Source: CAVYXZ01 sp963772595 (lineage in GTDB: Bacteria; Chloroflexota; Anaerolineae; Aggregatilineales; Phototrophicaceae). Taken from it: a DNA stretch of 64,000 nucleotides. Position 1 is the stretch's first letter; each line of letters starts with the position of its first letter. The position numbers were made by a program, and so were the translations under genes. The stretch covers positions 1,116,001 to 1,180,000 of the forward strand of contig CAVYXZ010000007.1 of the NCBI GenBank assembly GCA_963772595.1. The letters are read 5' to 3'. The notes below the pieces were generated by a model. That model had not been told where the DNA came from. It did not search any database and saw nothing but the letters and a program-made list of their open reading frames with translations. Shown in pieces: positions 35,916-44,457 of this stretch.

Positions 35916-37265
35916 CGTGCCGAGGCGGTCATCTCAAGCGGGGAGGCTGGGCGCACCACGCCGACAAACTTGACATCGCCATTGTTGCGTGCCGCCAAGC
36001 CGCAGTTGGTAGCGCTGCGCGATCTCGGCCAGCAGCAGCACAGCTTCCAGCATGGCGAAATGGTTGCCGATGCAGATGCGCTGACCGGCCCCGAAGGGAT
36101 AGAAGGCATAGCGCGGGCGTGCGGCGACCTGTTCCTCGCTGAAATGCGCCGGGTCAAAGGCCAGCGGATTATCCCAGAACTCCGGGTTGCGGTGCGTCAC
36201 GTAGGGCACGATGACCACCAGCGCCTTCGCCGGAATCTGGAAGTCTTCGAGGGTATCCGCCTCGACGCTGTCGCGCGCGATGATCGGCACCGGCGAATAC
36301 AGCCGCAGCGTCTCATTCAGCACCTGATGCGTGTAAGTCAGCCTCTCAACATCGTCCAGTGAGGGCGTCCGCCCGACCAGCACCCGCGCCAGTTCCTCAT
36401 GAAGCTGTACTTCAACTTCGGGATGTGTCGCCAGTTGGTACCAGGTCCAGGTCAGCAGCGTGGCCGTCGTCTCGTGCCCGGCAAACAGTGTGATGAGGAT
36501 CTCGTCGTGCAGTTCCTCGTCGGTCATGGTCTCGCCGGTCTCTTCGTCGCGGGCGTTCATCAACATGGACAGCAGATCTTCCTGGAAGCCCTCGTCGCGG
36601 CGCTTCTGGATAATGTCGAAGATGAACTCGCGCACGATCTGCTTGGCCCGTTTCAGCCGCTGATTCTTAGGCGTGGGCACAAACAGCGGTGCATCCAGGA
36701 TGCTGAAGCTGCTGCGGGTGGTGTATTCCAGCAGTTGGTGCAGCGCCTGACCGAAAACGCGGTGATGCTCGCCAATATCTACGCCGAAAATCGAGCGTGA
36801 GATCACGCTCATGGTGATGCGCACCATCTCAACGTTGATATCCAGCACCTGCCCTTCCGGCATCGCCTGCCAGCGCCGGACCAGATTCGTCGCCTCGCCG
36901 GTCATGATGTCGGCATACTGCCGGATTCCCAGCGGTGTATACGAGGGCTGCATGAGCTTGCGCTGCCGCCGCCAAGGGTCGCCTTCCAGGTTGAAAATGC
37001 CGTTGCCGATAGCCGTGCGCAGCTTCTCGTGGCTCATCCCCTTGATGTAAATCTCCGGGTGCTTGACCAGAACGTGCTGGATATGCTCTGGCCGTGTCAC
37101 CATCAGCGAATTGATCGGGCCGGTGCGAAACTGCACCAGATCGCCGTACTCGCGCCAGAGATCATAGTAGAAGTCGATCAGCCCTTTGGCCCCCATTTTG
37201 GCGATGCTGCCAAAACCCAGCGTGGAGCTGGTCGGGCCAGGGGGAATCTTCAGTGCTGCTGCCAT
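35912..37265 (-). CDS. Cytochrome P450, probably frameshifted at the C-terminus
   Basis: A P450 monooxygenase of about 450 residues. The oxygen-binding I helix has FAGHETTATLL, the K helix ETLRLYSP gives the ExxR pair, and the heme loop is YPFGAGQRICIGNHFAM with the Cys thiolate. The N-terminus is soluble, so it needs separate redox partners; none is encoded nearby. Start ATG 37265 (MAAALKIPPGP) is preferred over 37289. The visible frame ends at 35934 with an atypical tail. A shift near 35995 gives AARNNGDVKFVGVVRP, more like a family ending, with the stop at 35912. Confidence 0.88.
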
Positions 37266-37350
37266 GTGTGCTGTCCTGTTGTATCCCACTATCGAATCCA
37301 GGATAGCACAGGAGCGCTGGAATTTATCGGGTAGATTCAGGGCAGTCCGT

Positions 37351-37818
37351 TCAGTGGGGATGCAGCGGCCCTTTGGCCGGATCGATCAGGACCCCGACTC
37401 CCCATTCATAACCATCAGGATCGCGCACCAGCACCTCGCGCCAGCCATGCCCTTTCTCGGCTACGGGGCGGCTGATATGCGCATGGATCGCTTCGGCACG
37501 CGCCTGAACCGCGTCCGGGTCAATCCCCAGCAGACGAATCTGTGCCCCGACGCCGCGCGGCGTTCCATTCTGTAAAGCCGGGGACCAGGGATGATCTTCG
37601 TGCGTGTGATCGGCATGAAGCATCACTTCCGCTGGGCCAACCCGCATCGCGGCGAAGTCGATGTCGTAGTAATGCACTTCGGCTTCAAAGACCGTCTGAT
37701 AGAACTGGACGGATCGCTCGATCTCCTGAACGATCAGATTCAGCGACAGCGGCGGCAGCAGCGCCCCGTAACGAAAACCCGGCATCCAGGGATCGCCCTG
37801 GCGTAGTTTCTGACCCAT
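37351..37818 (-). CDS. Glyoxalase/VOC-superfamily protein
   Basis: A 155-residue protein with the paired beta-alpha-beta-beta-beta modules of the vicinal oxygen chelate superfamily. The first module is SLNLIVQEIERSVQFYQTVFEAEV, and AEVMLHADHTHEDHP and VLVRDPDGYEWGVGV carry likely metal-ligand positions (His and Glu). Members include glyoxalase I, dioxygenases and antibiotic-binding proteins; this one cannot be placed more closely. It is upstream of the P450 gene on the same strand with an 85-base gap. Confidence 0.8.
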   Translation of the reverse strand: MGQKLRQGDPWMPGFRYGALLPPLSLNLIVQEIERSVQFYQTVFEAEVHYYDIDFAAMRVGPAEVMLHADHTHEDHPWSPALQNGTPRGVGAQIRLLGIDPDAVQARAEAIHAHISRPVAEKGHGWREVLVRDPDGYEWGVGVLIDPAKGPLHPH

Positions 37819-37966
37819 AATCGCATCCTCCCAGGTCCATGAAGGGCTGAGTATAGCGGGACGACTACGCCCATGCTAACGAAATCCGATGCTTTCAGGC
37901 TTTGTTCAGGAAAACGTTAGAATTCGATGGCACAATAGATCCAGGATTTACATCAAGGAAACCTTC

Positions 37967-38590
37967 ATGCGCCGGATGATCCTCTGCTTCGCCCTTCTGC
38001 TCGCTGCGGCCTGCGCGCCCGCTGCCAGCACGCGTACACCACCCACGCCTGTGCCGACTGATGCGCCCAGCGGGCCGGTCTCCGCCGTGCCCTACCCGGC
38101 CAATTACCGTGACACTTTTCTCCAATACGTCACGGTGGACCGCAAGGACGCTGTCGTGCGCTATATCTACGTCAGCCCGAACGCCATCGCCTCGCTGCAA
38201 GCCTCGCGGCGCATCCCCGATCACACGATCATCGTGGTCGAAGCCTATGACGCGCAGCGGGACGCCAACGGCGATCCGATCACCGATGCCGACGGCCACT
38301 TCATCGCGGGCGATCCGCTGCCCATGCTGCACGTCGCCGAGAAGCGCAGCGACTGGCAGGCTGGCGATTTCCCGTCTGCTGCGCGGTCGGGCCAGTGGAA
38401 TTTCGCCTCCTTCCAGATCGACGGCAGCGCGCGCTTTGACGAGGACCTGAACGCCTGCTTCAACTGTCACATGGCGACACAGGGGACCGACTTCATCTAC
38501 ACGGCCAATTTGCTGGCGCAGTACGCCCGCAGCGGCCAGACACTCTACTCCTACTGCAACCAGCGCCGCCGCATCACCTGCCAGAACTAG
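37967..38590 (+). CDS. Cytochrome P460-family lipoprotein
   Basis: A 207-residue lipoprotein with lipobox LLAAAC (Cys 16) and a Pro/Thr-rich linker. The body (YRDTFLQYVTVDRKDAVVRYIYVSP, IPDHTIIVVEAYDAQ, GQWNFASFQIDGSAR) fits the cytochrome P460 family. CFNCH at residues 164-168 is a c-type heme-attachment motif. P460 proteins bind heme outside the membrane, and some oxidise hydroxylamine; that specific activity cannot be claimed here. Start ATG 37967 follows AAGGAA. It lies alone between the VOC protein and the ThrE genes. Confidence 0.82.
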   Translation: MRRMILCFALLLAAACAPAASTRTPPTPVPTDAPSGPVSAVPYPANYRDTFLQYVTVDRKDAVVRYIYVSPNAIASLQASRRIPDHTIIVVEAYDAQRDANGDPITDADGHFIAGDPLPMLHVAEKRSDWQAGDFPSAARSGQWNFASFQIDGSARFDEDLNACFNCHMATQGTDFIYTANLLAQYARSGQTLYSYCNQRRRITCQN

Positions 38591-38749
38591 GCTGTCATGC
38601 GCCTTCGACGGCATATTGAGGCCTGTCTCCAGCCGTCCTCAACCCGCTGTGCGACTCTTCAAGGGTCTACGCTATAATGCGACAGGGTCTTGTTCACGCC
38701 ATCGCTCAGTGTTTCAGGCGTGACTATCATGCCCTAAAGGAACAGGTAC

Positions 38750-39547
38750 ATGTCCGAACCCGTCGAAAGCGCAGGGCTGGATCGTGAAACCCTGCGTGAC
38801 GTCATTGATCTCGCGCTGTGGGCCGGGCAGCTCGTGATGCAGCACGGGGCCGCCAGCCGACGTGTCGAGCAGACCGTCCACCGCATCGGCACATCGTTGG
38901 GTTGCGATTGGATGGATGTCCTGGTCTCGCCCAACGCCATCATTGCGACAACCAGCAGCGGCGATGAGTTTCGCACAAAGGTCCGGCGGGTTATCCGGCG
39001 CGGCGTCGATATGCAGCGCGTGACAGAAATCAGCCATATGACTCATCAGGTCCAGCGCGGCGAAATCGGACGCGAAGAGGTCCGCGCCGAGCTGGAACAA
39101 ATCAGCCAGCAAGCGCCCAATTACAGCCGCTGGGTTGTAGCCATGACGGTAGGCCTGGCCTGTGCTGCCTTCAGCCGCTTATTTGGCGGCGATTGGGTCG
39201 TTTTTGGGGTGACGGTGCTGGCCGCGAGCCTTGCCACCGTCGTGCGGCAGATGCTTACGGCTCGCCATTTCAATACGTACCTCGTGACCATCGTCACCGC
39301 CTTCACCGCCGGACTCATTGCCAGTACCGCCACAGTGTTCCACCTCAGCCCGCAGCCAGAGACGGCGCTGGCGGCCTCGGTCCTGCTGCTGGTGCCGGGC
39401 GTACCGCTGATTAACGGGGCACAGGATATGATCCGGGGACATATGGTCGTCGGTCTGGTGCATGGCATGACCGGTGTGTTGATCGCATGGGCGATTGCCC
39501 TCGGCCTGATGCTGGCGATGCGTTTGATGGGGCTGAGCGGCCTATGA
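38750..39547 (+). CDS. Threonine/serine exporter ThrE-type, N-terminal half
   Basis: A 265-residue protein matching the larger half (DUF1212/ThrE N-terminal) of ThrE-type exporters. The soluble start (LRDVIDLALWAGQLVMQHGAASRRVEQTV) and the DVLVSPNAIIATTSS segment are typical. Five membrane helices follow from about residue 128, with LLLVPGVPLINGAQDM as the conserved loop. These proteins export threonine, serine or related metabolites (YjjP/YjjB in Escherichia coli exports succinate). The partner half overlaps by 4 bases (ATGA). A TATAAT lies at 38673. Confidence 0.88.
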   Translation: MSEPVESAGLDRETLRDVIDLALWAGQLVMQHGAASRRVEQTVHRIGTSLGCDWMDVLVSPNAIIATTSSGDEFRTKVRRVIRRGVDMQRVTEISHMTHQVQRGEIGREEVRAELEQISQQAPNYSRWVVAMTVGLACAAFSRLFGGDWVVFGVTVLAASLATVVRQMLTARHFNTYLVTIVTAFTAGLIASTATVFHLSPQPETALAASVLLLVPGVPLINGAQDMIRGHMVVGLVHGMTGVLIAWAIALGLMLAMRLMGLSGL

Positions 39548-40021
39548 ACGACCTGCCGCAGATGCTCCTTTACGATGCTTTCTGGTCGGCATTAGCCGCG
39601 CTCGGATTTGCGATTCTCTTCAATGTGCCCCGGCGCACGCTGATGGGCTGTATGCTGGCCGGTGCCAGCGGTCATGCGCTGCGCACACTCTGTGTCCAGT
39701 CGGGACTGACCCTGGAAATGGGCACGCTGATCGGCGCGACGCTGGTCGGTTTCATGGCCGTGGGATTGGGCAACCGCCACCATGTCCCCCGGCTGATCTT
39801 CAGCGTAAGCGGGGTCATTCCGATGGTGCCGGGCGTCTTCGCCTACCAGACAATGCTGGGCCTTTTTGATGTCGTCAATGCGGCGGATTCAGGCGCTGGC
39901 AGCGAGGCCCTGCTGGTATGTCAGTGTCAATGCCATCAAAACGGCTTTGATCCTGGCCGCGCTGGCCGTCGGGACCATTGCGCCGCGACTGCTCTTCGAA
40001 CGCCAGGACCTCGCCGCCTGA
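39544..40021 (+). CDS. Threonine/serine exporter ThrE-type, C-terminal half, frameshifted
   Basis: A protein of about 158 residues matching the small half (DUF3815/ThrE_2) of the exporter. Four membrane helices are present, with GFAILFNVPRRTLMGCMLAGASGHALR and FSVSGVIPMVPGVFAYQTM as family motifs. The last helix (VSVNAIKTALILAALAVGTIAP) lies in another frame after a shift near 39917, and the stop is then TGA 40019-40021. Start ATG 39544 overlaps the stop of the N-terminal half, so the two subunits are translationally coupled. It is convergent with the TIR gene 12 bases away. Confidence 0.85.
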
Positions 40022-40033
40022 TCGCGCGCTAAC

Positions 40034-42166
40034 TTATCGCCCTGGAATTGGCTCAGCGAAGTAAAAAGGCGCATCGTTAATCATCTCGCCTTCGGCGATC
40101 CAGCCGCCGCGCGCGATCAGGCCGTAGACGATGCGGAACCAGGCGCGATTCTCCGGCCCGCAGACCGGCCCCTCCACCACCTGAAAAGTCTGGTCCGGCG
40201 CGACTCGGCCTGTCCGGGGAGAATCAGTGCCCGGCCCCACACGCACATTGAGCGGAATCGGATCGCTGCTGGTGACACGCCCGCGCACGCCAGGATACAA
40301 CTGCGACTCCGGCGCGCCCTCGCAGCTTTCGATAGGGTCCGGTACCGGCGCACTGGGCACCAGCGGCAGGCCGACCAGAATGGACTCCTCATCGGTGAAA
40401 CTGCGCGCGACCTGTGCCCTGGCCCGTGCCAGAAGCTGCTCCGGCAGGGTCCACAGCGGCCAGCGCAGCACACCATGTTCTTCAGTGCGCATGAACAGTT
40501 CGGTGTTGTCGGCAGTGTAGGCCAGGCGCGTGATCACGTCGTCGTAATGCAGCGTGATCGGCTTGCCGCCCAGAATCGCGTTCCAGATGCGCAGCGTGCC
40601 ATCGCTGCTGGCCGTCACGAGGCGTGTGCTGTTTCCAGACCACGCGGCGGCGGTCAGCGGCGCGCTGTGCCCCAGCAGAGTCAGCGCTGACTGCCCGTTC
40701 GAAGCCCGCCAGATGCGCGCGGTGGCATCACGACTGAAAGTGGCGACGAAGCGCCCGTTCGGCGACCAGGCCGCCCCGGCGATGTCGTCTGTATGCCCGA
40801 TCAGAGTCGCCACGTCATGGTCGGTCGCCGTGTCGATCAGGCGCGCCTGCTGCGGCTTCTCCGGGTCGATCTCCAGGCGCAGGCTGCCATCGGGCGAGAG
40901 GAGTGGGTCCCCTGCCCCACCCGGAAAAACCACGTTCGACACCGTCTCCGGCTGAAGCTGAAGCGCCTCCGCCAGCACGCGCTCCGCATCCCAGGTGTAG
41001 GCCCGGTTCGCCAGCGCCTCGATGCCCAGCAGGGTCGCAAACTCGTAATTCCCGGCCTCGACCGCCGTTTCCCCCTGCGCCGCCAGTGCAATCGACACGG
41101 CCCGCTGCGCCTGGTTGGCCGCTTCGGCAGCGTTGGCGTCACTGGTCGCCGCCTGATCGGCCACCTGGGTCCCGCGCGCCAGGGCTTCGGCCTCGTTGGT
41201 GCTGGCAATCGCCGCCTGATTCGCCACTTCCGTACTGCGCAGCAGGGCCAGCGACTCGCTCGTGCTGGCGATGTTGGCGTTGGCGTCACTGGTCGCCGCC
41301 TGATTCACCACCGCCGTGCTCTGGTGGAAGGCTTCGGCCTCATTCGTGCTGGCAATCGCCGCGCTGGTCGCCGCTGCGTCGGCGTTATGATCGCTGGTCG
41401 CCGCTTGATTCGCCACGTCGGTCCCCCGCGCCAGCGCGACTCCCTCCGCCGCCTGGGCCTGGCGGTAGAGCGCGAAGGACAGCACCGCCAGGGCCAGCGA
41501 GATCACCAGCGCCACGCTCACCCCGGCCAGAATCTGCCGCTGTCGAAGCGTCTGGGCGCGCTGGCTGGCGAGGATATATTCGGTCTGTAAGGGACTCGGC
41601 GCAGGGATCATCCCGGCGCTGCGCGTCAGCCAGAGCTGCGCCTCCTGGACCGCCGTGCCGCTCAGCAGAAAGCTGGCGTCTCGATCCCGCAGCTCCCATT
41701 CGCGGGCGCGCACCAGCAGCCGCGTATGAGTCCGCAGGTAATCCAGATCGGTCATAATCGCGTCAATCAGGCGCGGGAACTGTGCGTCGAAATCCGGCCC
41801 ATCGCTCAGCGTCACCCAGTTGTGCGTGCTGATGGCCGGGTGCATCTGCCCGCGCAGCGCCGAATCGCTCACGTCGCGGTAGAGTACCGGCACCAACCGC
41901 TTCTGGCATTGCAGCGCATGGTCGATCTCGCGGTGGCAGACATCCGATGTCACCGAATCCGGGCTGATAATGAAGACAAAGGTGCTGGCGGCCTCGATCC
42001 CGGCCTGTATCTCGCTCCACCAGTCGGCAGTCGGCGGGATGTCCTCCCAATCCACCCAGACATCATGCCCGGCGGCCCGCAGCGCGGCGTCCAGCTTGCG
42101 CGCATAGTCGCTGTCCCGGCGCGAATAGGAGATGAAGACATCGGAGAGATTATAGATGGCGGGCAT
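40034..42166 (-). CDS. TIR-domain membrane protein with C-terminal WD40 repeats and SH3b domain
   Basis: A 710-residue protein. Residues 8-140 are a TIR domain (DVFISYSRRDSDYARKL, WVDWEDIPPTADWWSEIQAG); Glu 52 aligns with the catalytic Glu of NAD-cleaving TIRs. A helical linker leads to one membrane helix at about 212-233. Residues 234-356 are Ala/Thr/Ser-rich imperfect repeats of the type STNEAEALARGTQVA, DQAATSDANA. About three WD40 blades follow (IGHTDDIAGAAWSPNGRFVA, TARIWRA, TLRIWNA), then a C-terminal SH3b (LNVRVGPGTDSPRTGRVA, WFRIVY). If the helix crosses the membrane once, the TIR is inside and the propeller and SH3b outside. AGGAGG decides ATG 42166. Role in defence or signalling is inference. 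Confidence 0.85.
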   Translation of the reverse strand: MPAIYNLSDVFISYSRRDSDYARKLDAALRAAGHDVWVDWEDIPPTADWWSEIQAGIEAASTFVFIISPDSVTSDVCHREIDHALQCQKRLVPVLYRDVSDSALRGQMHPAISTHNWVTLSDGPDFDAQFPRLIDAIMTDLDYLRTHTRLLVRAREWELRDRDASFLLSGTAVQEAQLWLTRSAGMIPAPSPLQTEYILASQRAQTLRQRQILAGVSVALVISLALAVLSFALYRQAQAAEGVALARGTDVANQAATSDHNADAAATSAAIASTNEAEAFHQSTAVVNQAATSDANANIASTSESLALLRSTEVANQAAIASTNEAEALARGTQVADQAATSDANAAEAANQAQRAVSIALAAQGETAVEAGNYEFATLLGIEALANRAYTWDAERVLAEALQLQPETVSNVVFPGGAGDPLLSPDGSLRLEIDPEKPQQARLIDTATDHDVATLIGHTDDIAGAAWSPNGRFVATFSRDATARIWRASNGQSALTLLGHSAPLTAAAWSGNSTRLVTASSDGTLRIWNAILGGKPITLHYDDVITRLAYTADNTELFMRTEEHGVLRWPLWTLPEQLLARARAQVARSFTDEESILVGLPLVPSAPVPDPIESCEGAPESQLYPGVRGRVTSSDPIPLNVRVGPGTDSPRTGRVAPDQTFQVVEGPVCGPENRAWFRIVYGLIARGGWIAEGEMINDAPFYFAEPIPGR

Positions 42167-42372
42167 CCGGCCTCCTGTTGAGCTTGCATCCACGTCACTC
42201 TCATTGTAGGGAGGCGCAGGCCAAACGCCAAGCGAACGCCGGGATCGCGTACTGGAGTCGCTGTGCTGACGCCGATAAAATCGACGACAAGCATCCAGGA
42301 CTCGTAGTGGCGATTTTTGAGGATATGGGGTTTTGCCGGTTAATTGATTGCCCGGCAGGCGCGACGCTTCAA

Positions 42373-43314
42373 CTAGCGCTTTTTCTGCCACTCCGGCGGC
42401 GGGGAGGCGAGGTTCGAATCCGGCTTCGGCTCGTAGACTGGCTTGTTCATCGGGCGGTAGGGCAAGGTTCCCTGTGCGGCCTGCTGCACCCGTTCCAGCG
42501 CAATCTTGAGGTACTCCGCCTCAATGTCGGCCCCGGCAGCGCGGCGGTCACACAGTACGGCGGTAGCAGCGGTTGTCCCTGCCCCCAGGTAGGGGTCAAA
42601 GACCAGATCACCGGGGTTCGTCAGCGCCAGAATCAGGCGCTCGGCCAGACCCACCGGGAACTGGCAGGGATGCTCGGTCTTCTCGACGTGGTTCGACTTG
42701 ACATTGGGCATGTCCCAAACGTCGCTAGGGTTCTTGCCCAGTGGATTGCCGGAGGGTTCGCCTTTGTGCTCGCCGCGAAAAGCCCGCTTGCCAGGGTATT
42801 TCTGCGGCACGCGCACGGCATCCAGGTTGAAGACGTAATCGTCCGATTTCGTAAACCAGAGGATGGTCTCGTGTCTGCCCGAAAAACGGATGGTCTCGTG
42901 CAGGCCGTGCCCGAAGGTCCAGATGATGCGATTCTTGAGCTTCAGGCCGAAGGACTTGAAGACCGGGTACAGCACCAGATCCAGCGGGAAGGCTTCTTTG
43001 GCCTCTTTGCTGCCCTCGATGTAATGCCCTACCTGCCAGCAGATCGAGCCGTTCTCGGCCAGGATCTCGACACAGGCGGCGATGGTCTCGCGCTGCATCT
43101 CGACGTAAGCCTCGAAATCGGTGATTTCTTCGTAATCGCGGCCTGTGTTGTAGGGCGGTGAGGTGAGGATCAGCGTGGCCTGATCGCCAGTGGCTTTGAT
43201 CTGCTCGATGAGGTCCAGCCGGTCGCCATGAAACAGCGTCGTCCTGACATCGCTGCGATAAACGCTGTCGATCAGGTGCTTATCCGGCGGGAGGTCAAAG
43301 AGCGAGGGCTGCAC
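42373..43314 (-). CDS. Beta-class DNA methyltransferase (N4-cytosine or N6-adenine)
   Basis: A 313-residue DNA methyltransferase. The catalytic motif IV is LTSPPYNTGRDYEEI near residue 50, and motif I, DPYLGAGTTAATAV, lies near the C-terminus. This IV-before-I order is typical of the beta class that methylates exocyclic amino groups. The middle section (IRFSGRHETILWFTKSDDYVFNLDAVRVP) is the target-recognition area. No endonuclease gene is adjacent, so it may be an orphan methyltransferase. It starts with GTG at 43314, one base after the prfA stop, and so is probably co-transcribed with prfA. The 200 bases downstream hold no gene. Confidence 0.9.
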   Translation of the reverse strand: MQPSLFDLPPDKHLIDSVYRSDVRTTLFHGDRLDLIEQIKATGDQATLILTSPPYNTGRDYEEITDFEAYVEMQRETIAACVEILAENGSICWQVGHYIEGSKEAKEAFPLDLVLYPVFKSFGLKLKNRIIWTFGHGLHETIRFSGRHETILWFTKSDDYVFNLDAVRVPQKYPGKRAFRGEHKGEPSGNPLGKNPSDVWDMPNVKSNHVEKTEHPCQFPVGLAERLILALTNPGDLVFDPYLGAGTTAATAVLCDRRAAGADIEAEYLKIALERVQQAAQGTLPYRPMNKPVYEPKPDSNLASPPPEWQKKR

Positions 43315-43315
43315 G

Positions 43316-44383
43316 TCATACCTTTACCGCTAACTTTTCGGCCTGATCGCGCGTGGCGAGTTCGTCGATGAATTCGTCCAGCTTGCCCTGCATGATAGCG
43401 GGCAAATTGTGGCTGCTCAGGTTGATGCGGTGGTCGGTCACGCGGTTCTGCGGGTAATTGTAGGTGCGGATCTTCTCGGAGCGGTCACCGGTGCCGATCT
43501 GACCGCGCCGGTCGGCTTCCTGTTCCTGCCGCTGGCGTTCGACTTCAATCTCGTAGAGCCGGGCCGCCAGGATCTGCTTGGCGCGCATCCGGTTCTGAAG
43601 CTGGCTGCGCTCGTCCTGGACCTCGACCACGATGCCGGTCGGGACGTGCGTCATGCGCACCGCCGAATCGGTCGTGTTGACCGACTGACCGCCTGCACCC
43701 TGGCTGCGGAAGACATCGACGCGCACGTCGTTCATATCGAGATCGACCTCGACATCATCCACTTCCGCCAGCACCGCCACGGTCACTGTGCTGGTATGGA
43801 TGCGTCCCTGGCTTTCGGTCTGCGGCACACGCTGCACGCGATGCACGCCGCTTTCCCACTTGAGACGGCTGTAGGCCCCCTGGCCGCGAATCTCAAAGAC
43901 AATCTGTTTGAAACCACCCACGCCGGTCTCGTGCTGATCGATAATATCGACCTTCCAGCGGTTGCCCTCGGCATAATAACTGTACATGCGGAACAAATCT
44001 GCTGCGAACAAACCGGCCTCGTCGCCCCCCGCCCCGGCGCGGATCTCAACGATGACGTTCTTGTCGTCGCGCGGGTCTTTGGGCAGCAGCATCAGCTTGA
44101 GCTGCTCTTCCAGGTCATCCAGGCTTTCGCGCAGGGTGCCGATCTCTTCCTCGGCCAATGCCCGCAGTTCATCGTCCTCTTCCTCATTCGCCATCTCGCG
44201 CGCCTCATCGAGTTCAGCCAGCTGCTGGAGATAGCTGCGATAGGCCTGGACGATGGCTTCCAGGCTGGCCCGTTCTTTGGCGTACTCGGCCACCTTCTGA
44301 TAATCCCCCATCACATCGGGGTCGGCCATAAGGCGTCCGAGTTCGTCGTAGCGCGCCTCGATGCCTGCCAGTTTGTCTAACAT
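43316..44383 (-). CDS. prfA: Peptide chain release factor 1
   Basis: A 355-residue class I release factor that reads UAA and UAG stop codons. The codon-recognition tripeptide PxT is PQT in VQRVPQTESQGRIHTS, which marks RF1 and not RF2. The peptidyl-hydrolysis loop is SQGAGGQSVNTTDSAV with GGQ. The N-terminal helical domain and the C-terminal SEKIRTYNYPQNRVTDHRI match the family. In most bacteria prmC follows prfA; here a DNA methyltransferase does. A functional RF1 means TAG should be a normal stop in this genome, which bears on the TAG inside ilvC. Confidence 0.97.
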   Translation of the reverse strand: MLDKLAGIEARYDELGRLMADPDVMGDYQKVAEYAKERASLEAIVQAYRSYLQQLAELDEAREMANEEEDDELRALAEEEIGTLRESLDDLEEQLKLMLLPKDPRDDKNVIVEIRAGAGGDEAGLFAADLFRMYSYYAEGNRWKVDIIDQHETGVGGFKQIVFEIRGQGAYSRLKWESGVHRVQRVPQTESQGRIHTSTVTVAVLAEVDDVEVDLDMNDVRVDVFRSQGAGGQSVNTTDSAVRMTHVPTGIVVEVQDERSQLQNRMRAKQILAARLYEIEVERQRQEQEADRRGQIGTGDRSEKIRTYNYPQNRVTDHRINLSSHNLPAIMQGKLDEFIDELATRDQAEKLAVKV

Positions 44384-44457
44384 CGTGTCTCGATCCGTTC
44401 TGCGTGATGAATGTCTCTATTATACGGGGAGACGGGGCGCGCGGGTAGCCCGCGCTG

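Noticed and set aside
42333..42357. TGCCGG/CCGGCA hairpin downstream of the DNA methyltransferase as a terminator
   Set aside because: On the minus strand the stem is followed by A and C residues, not a T run.
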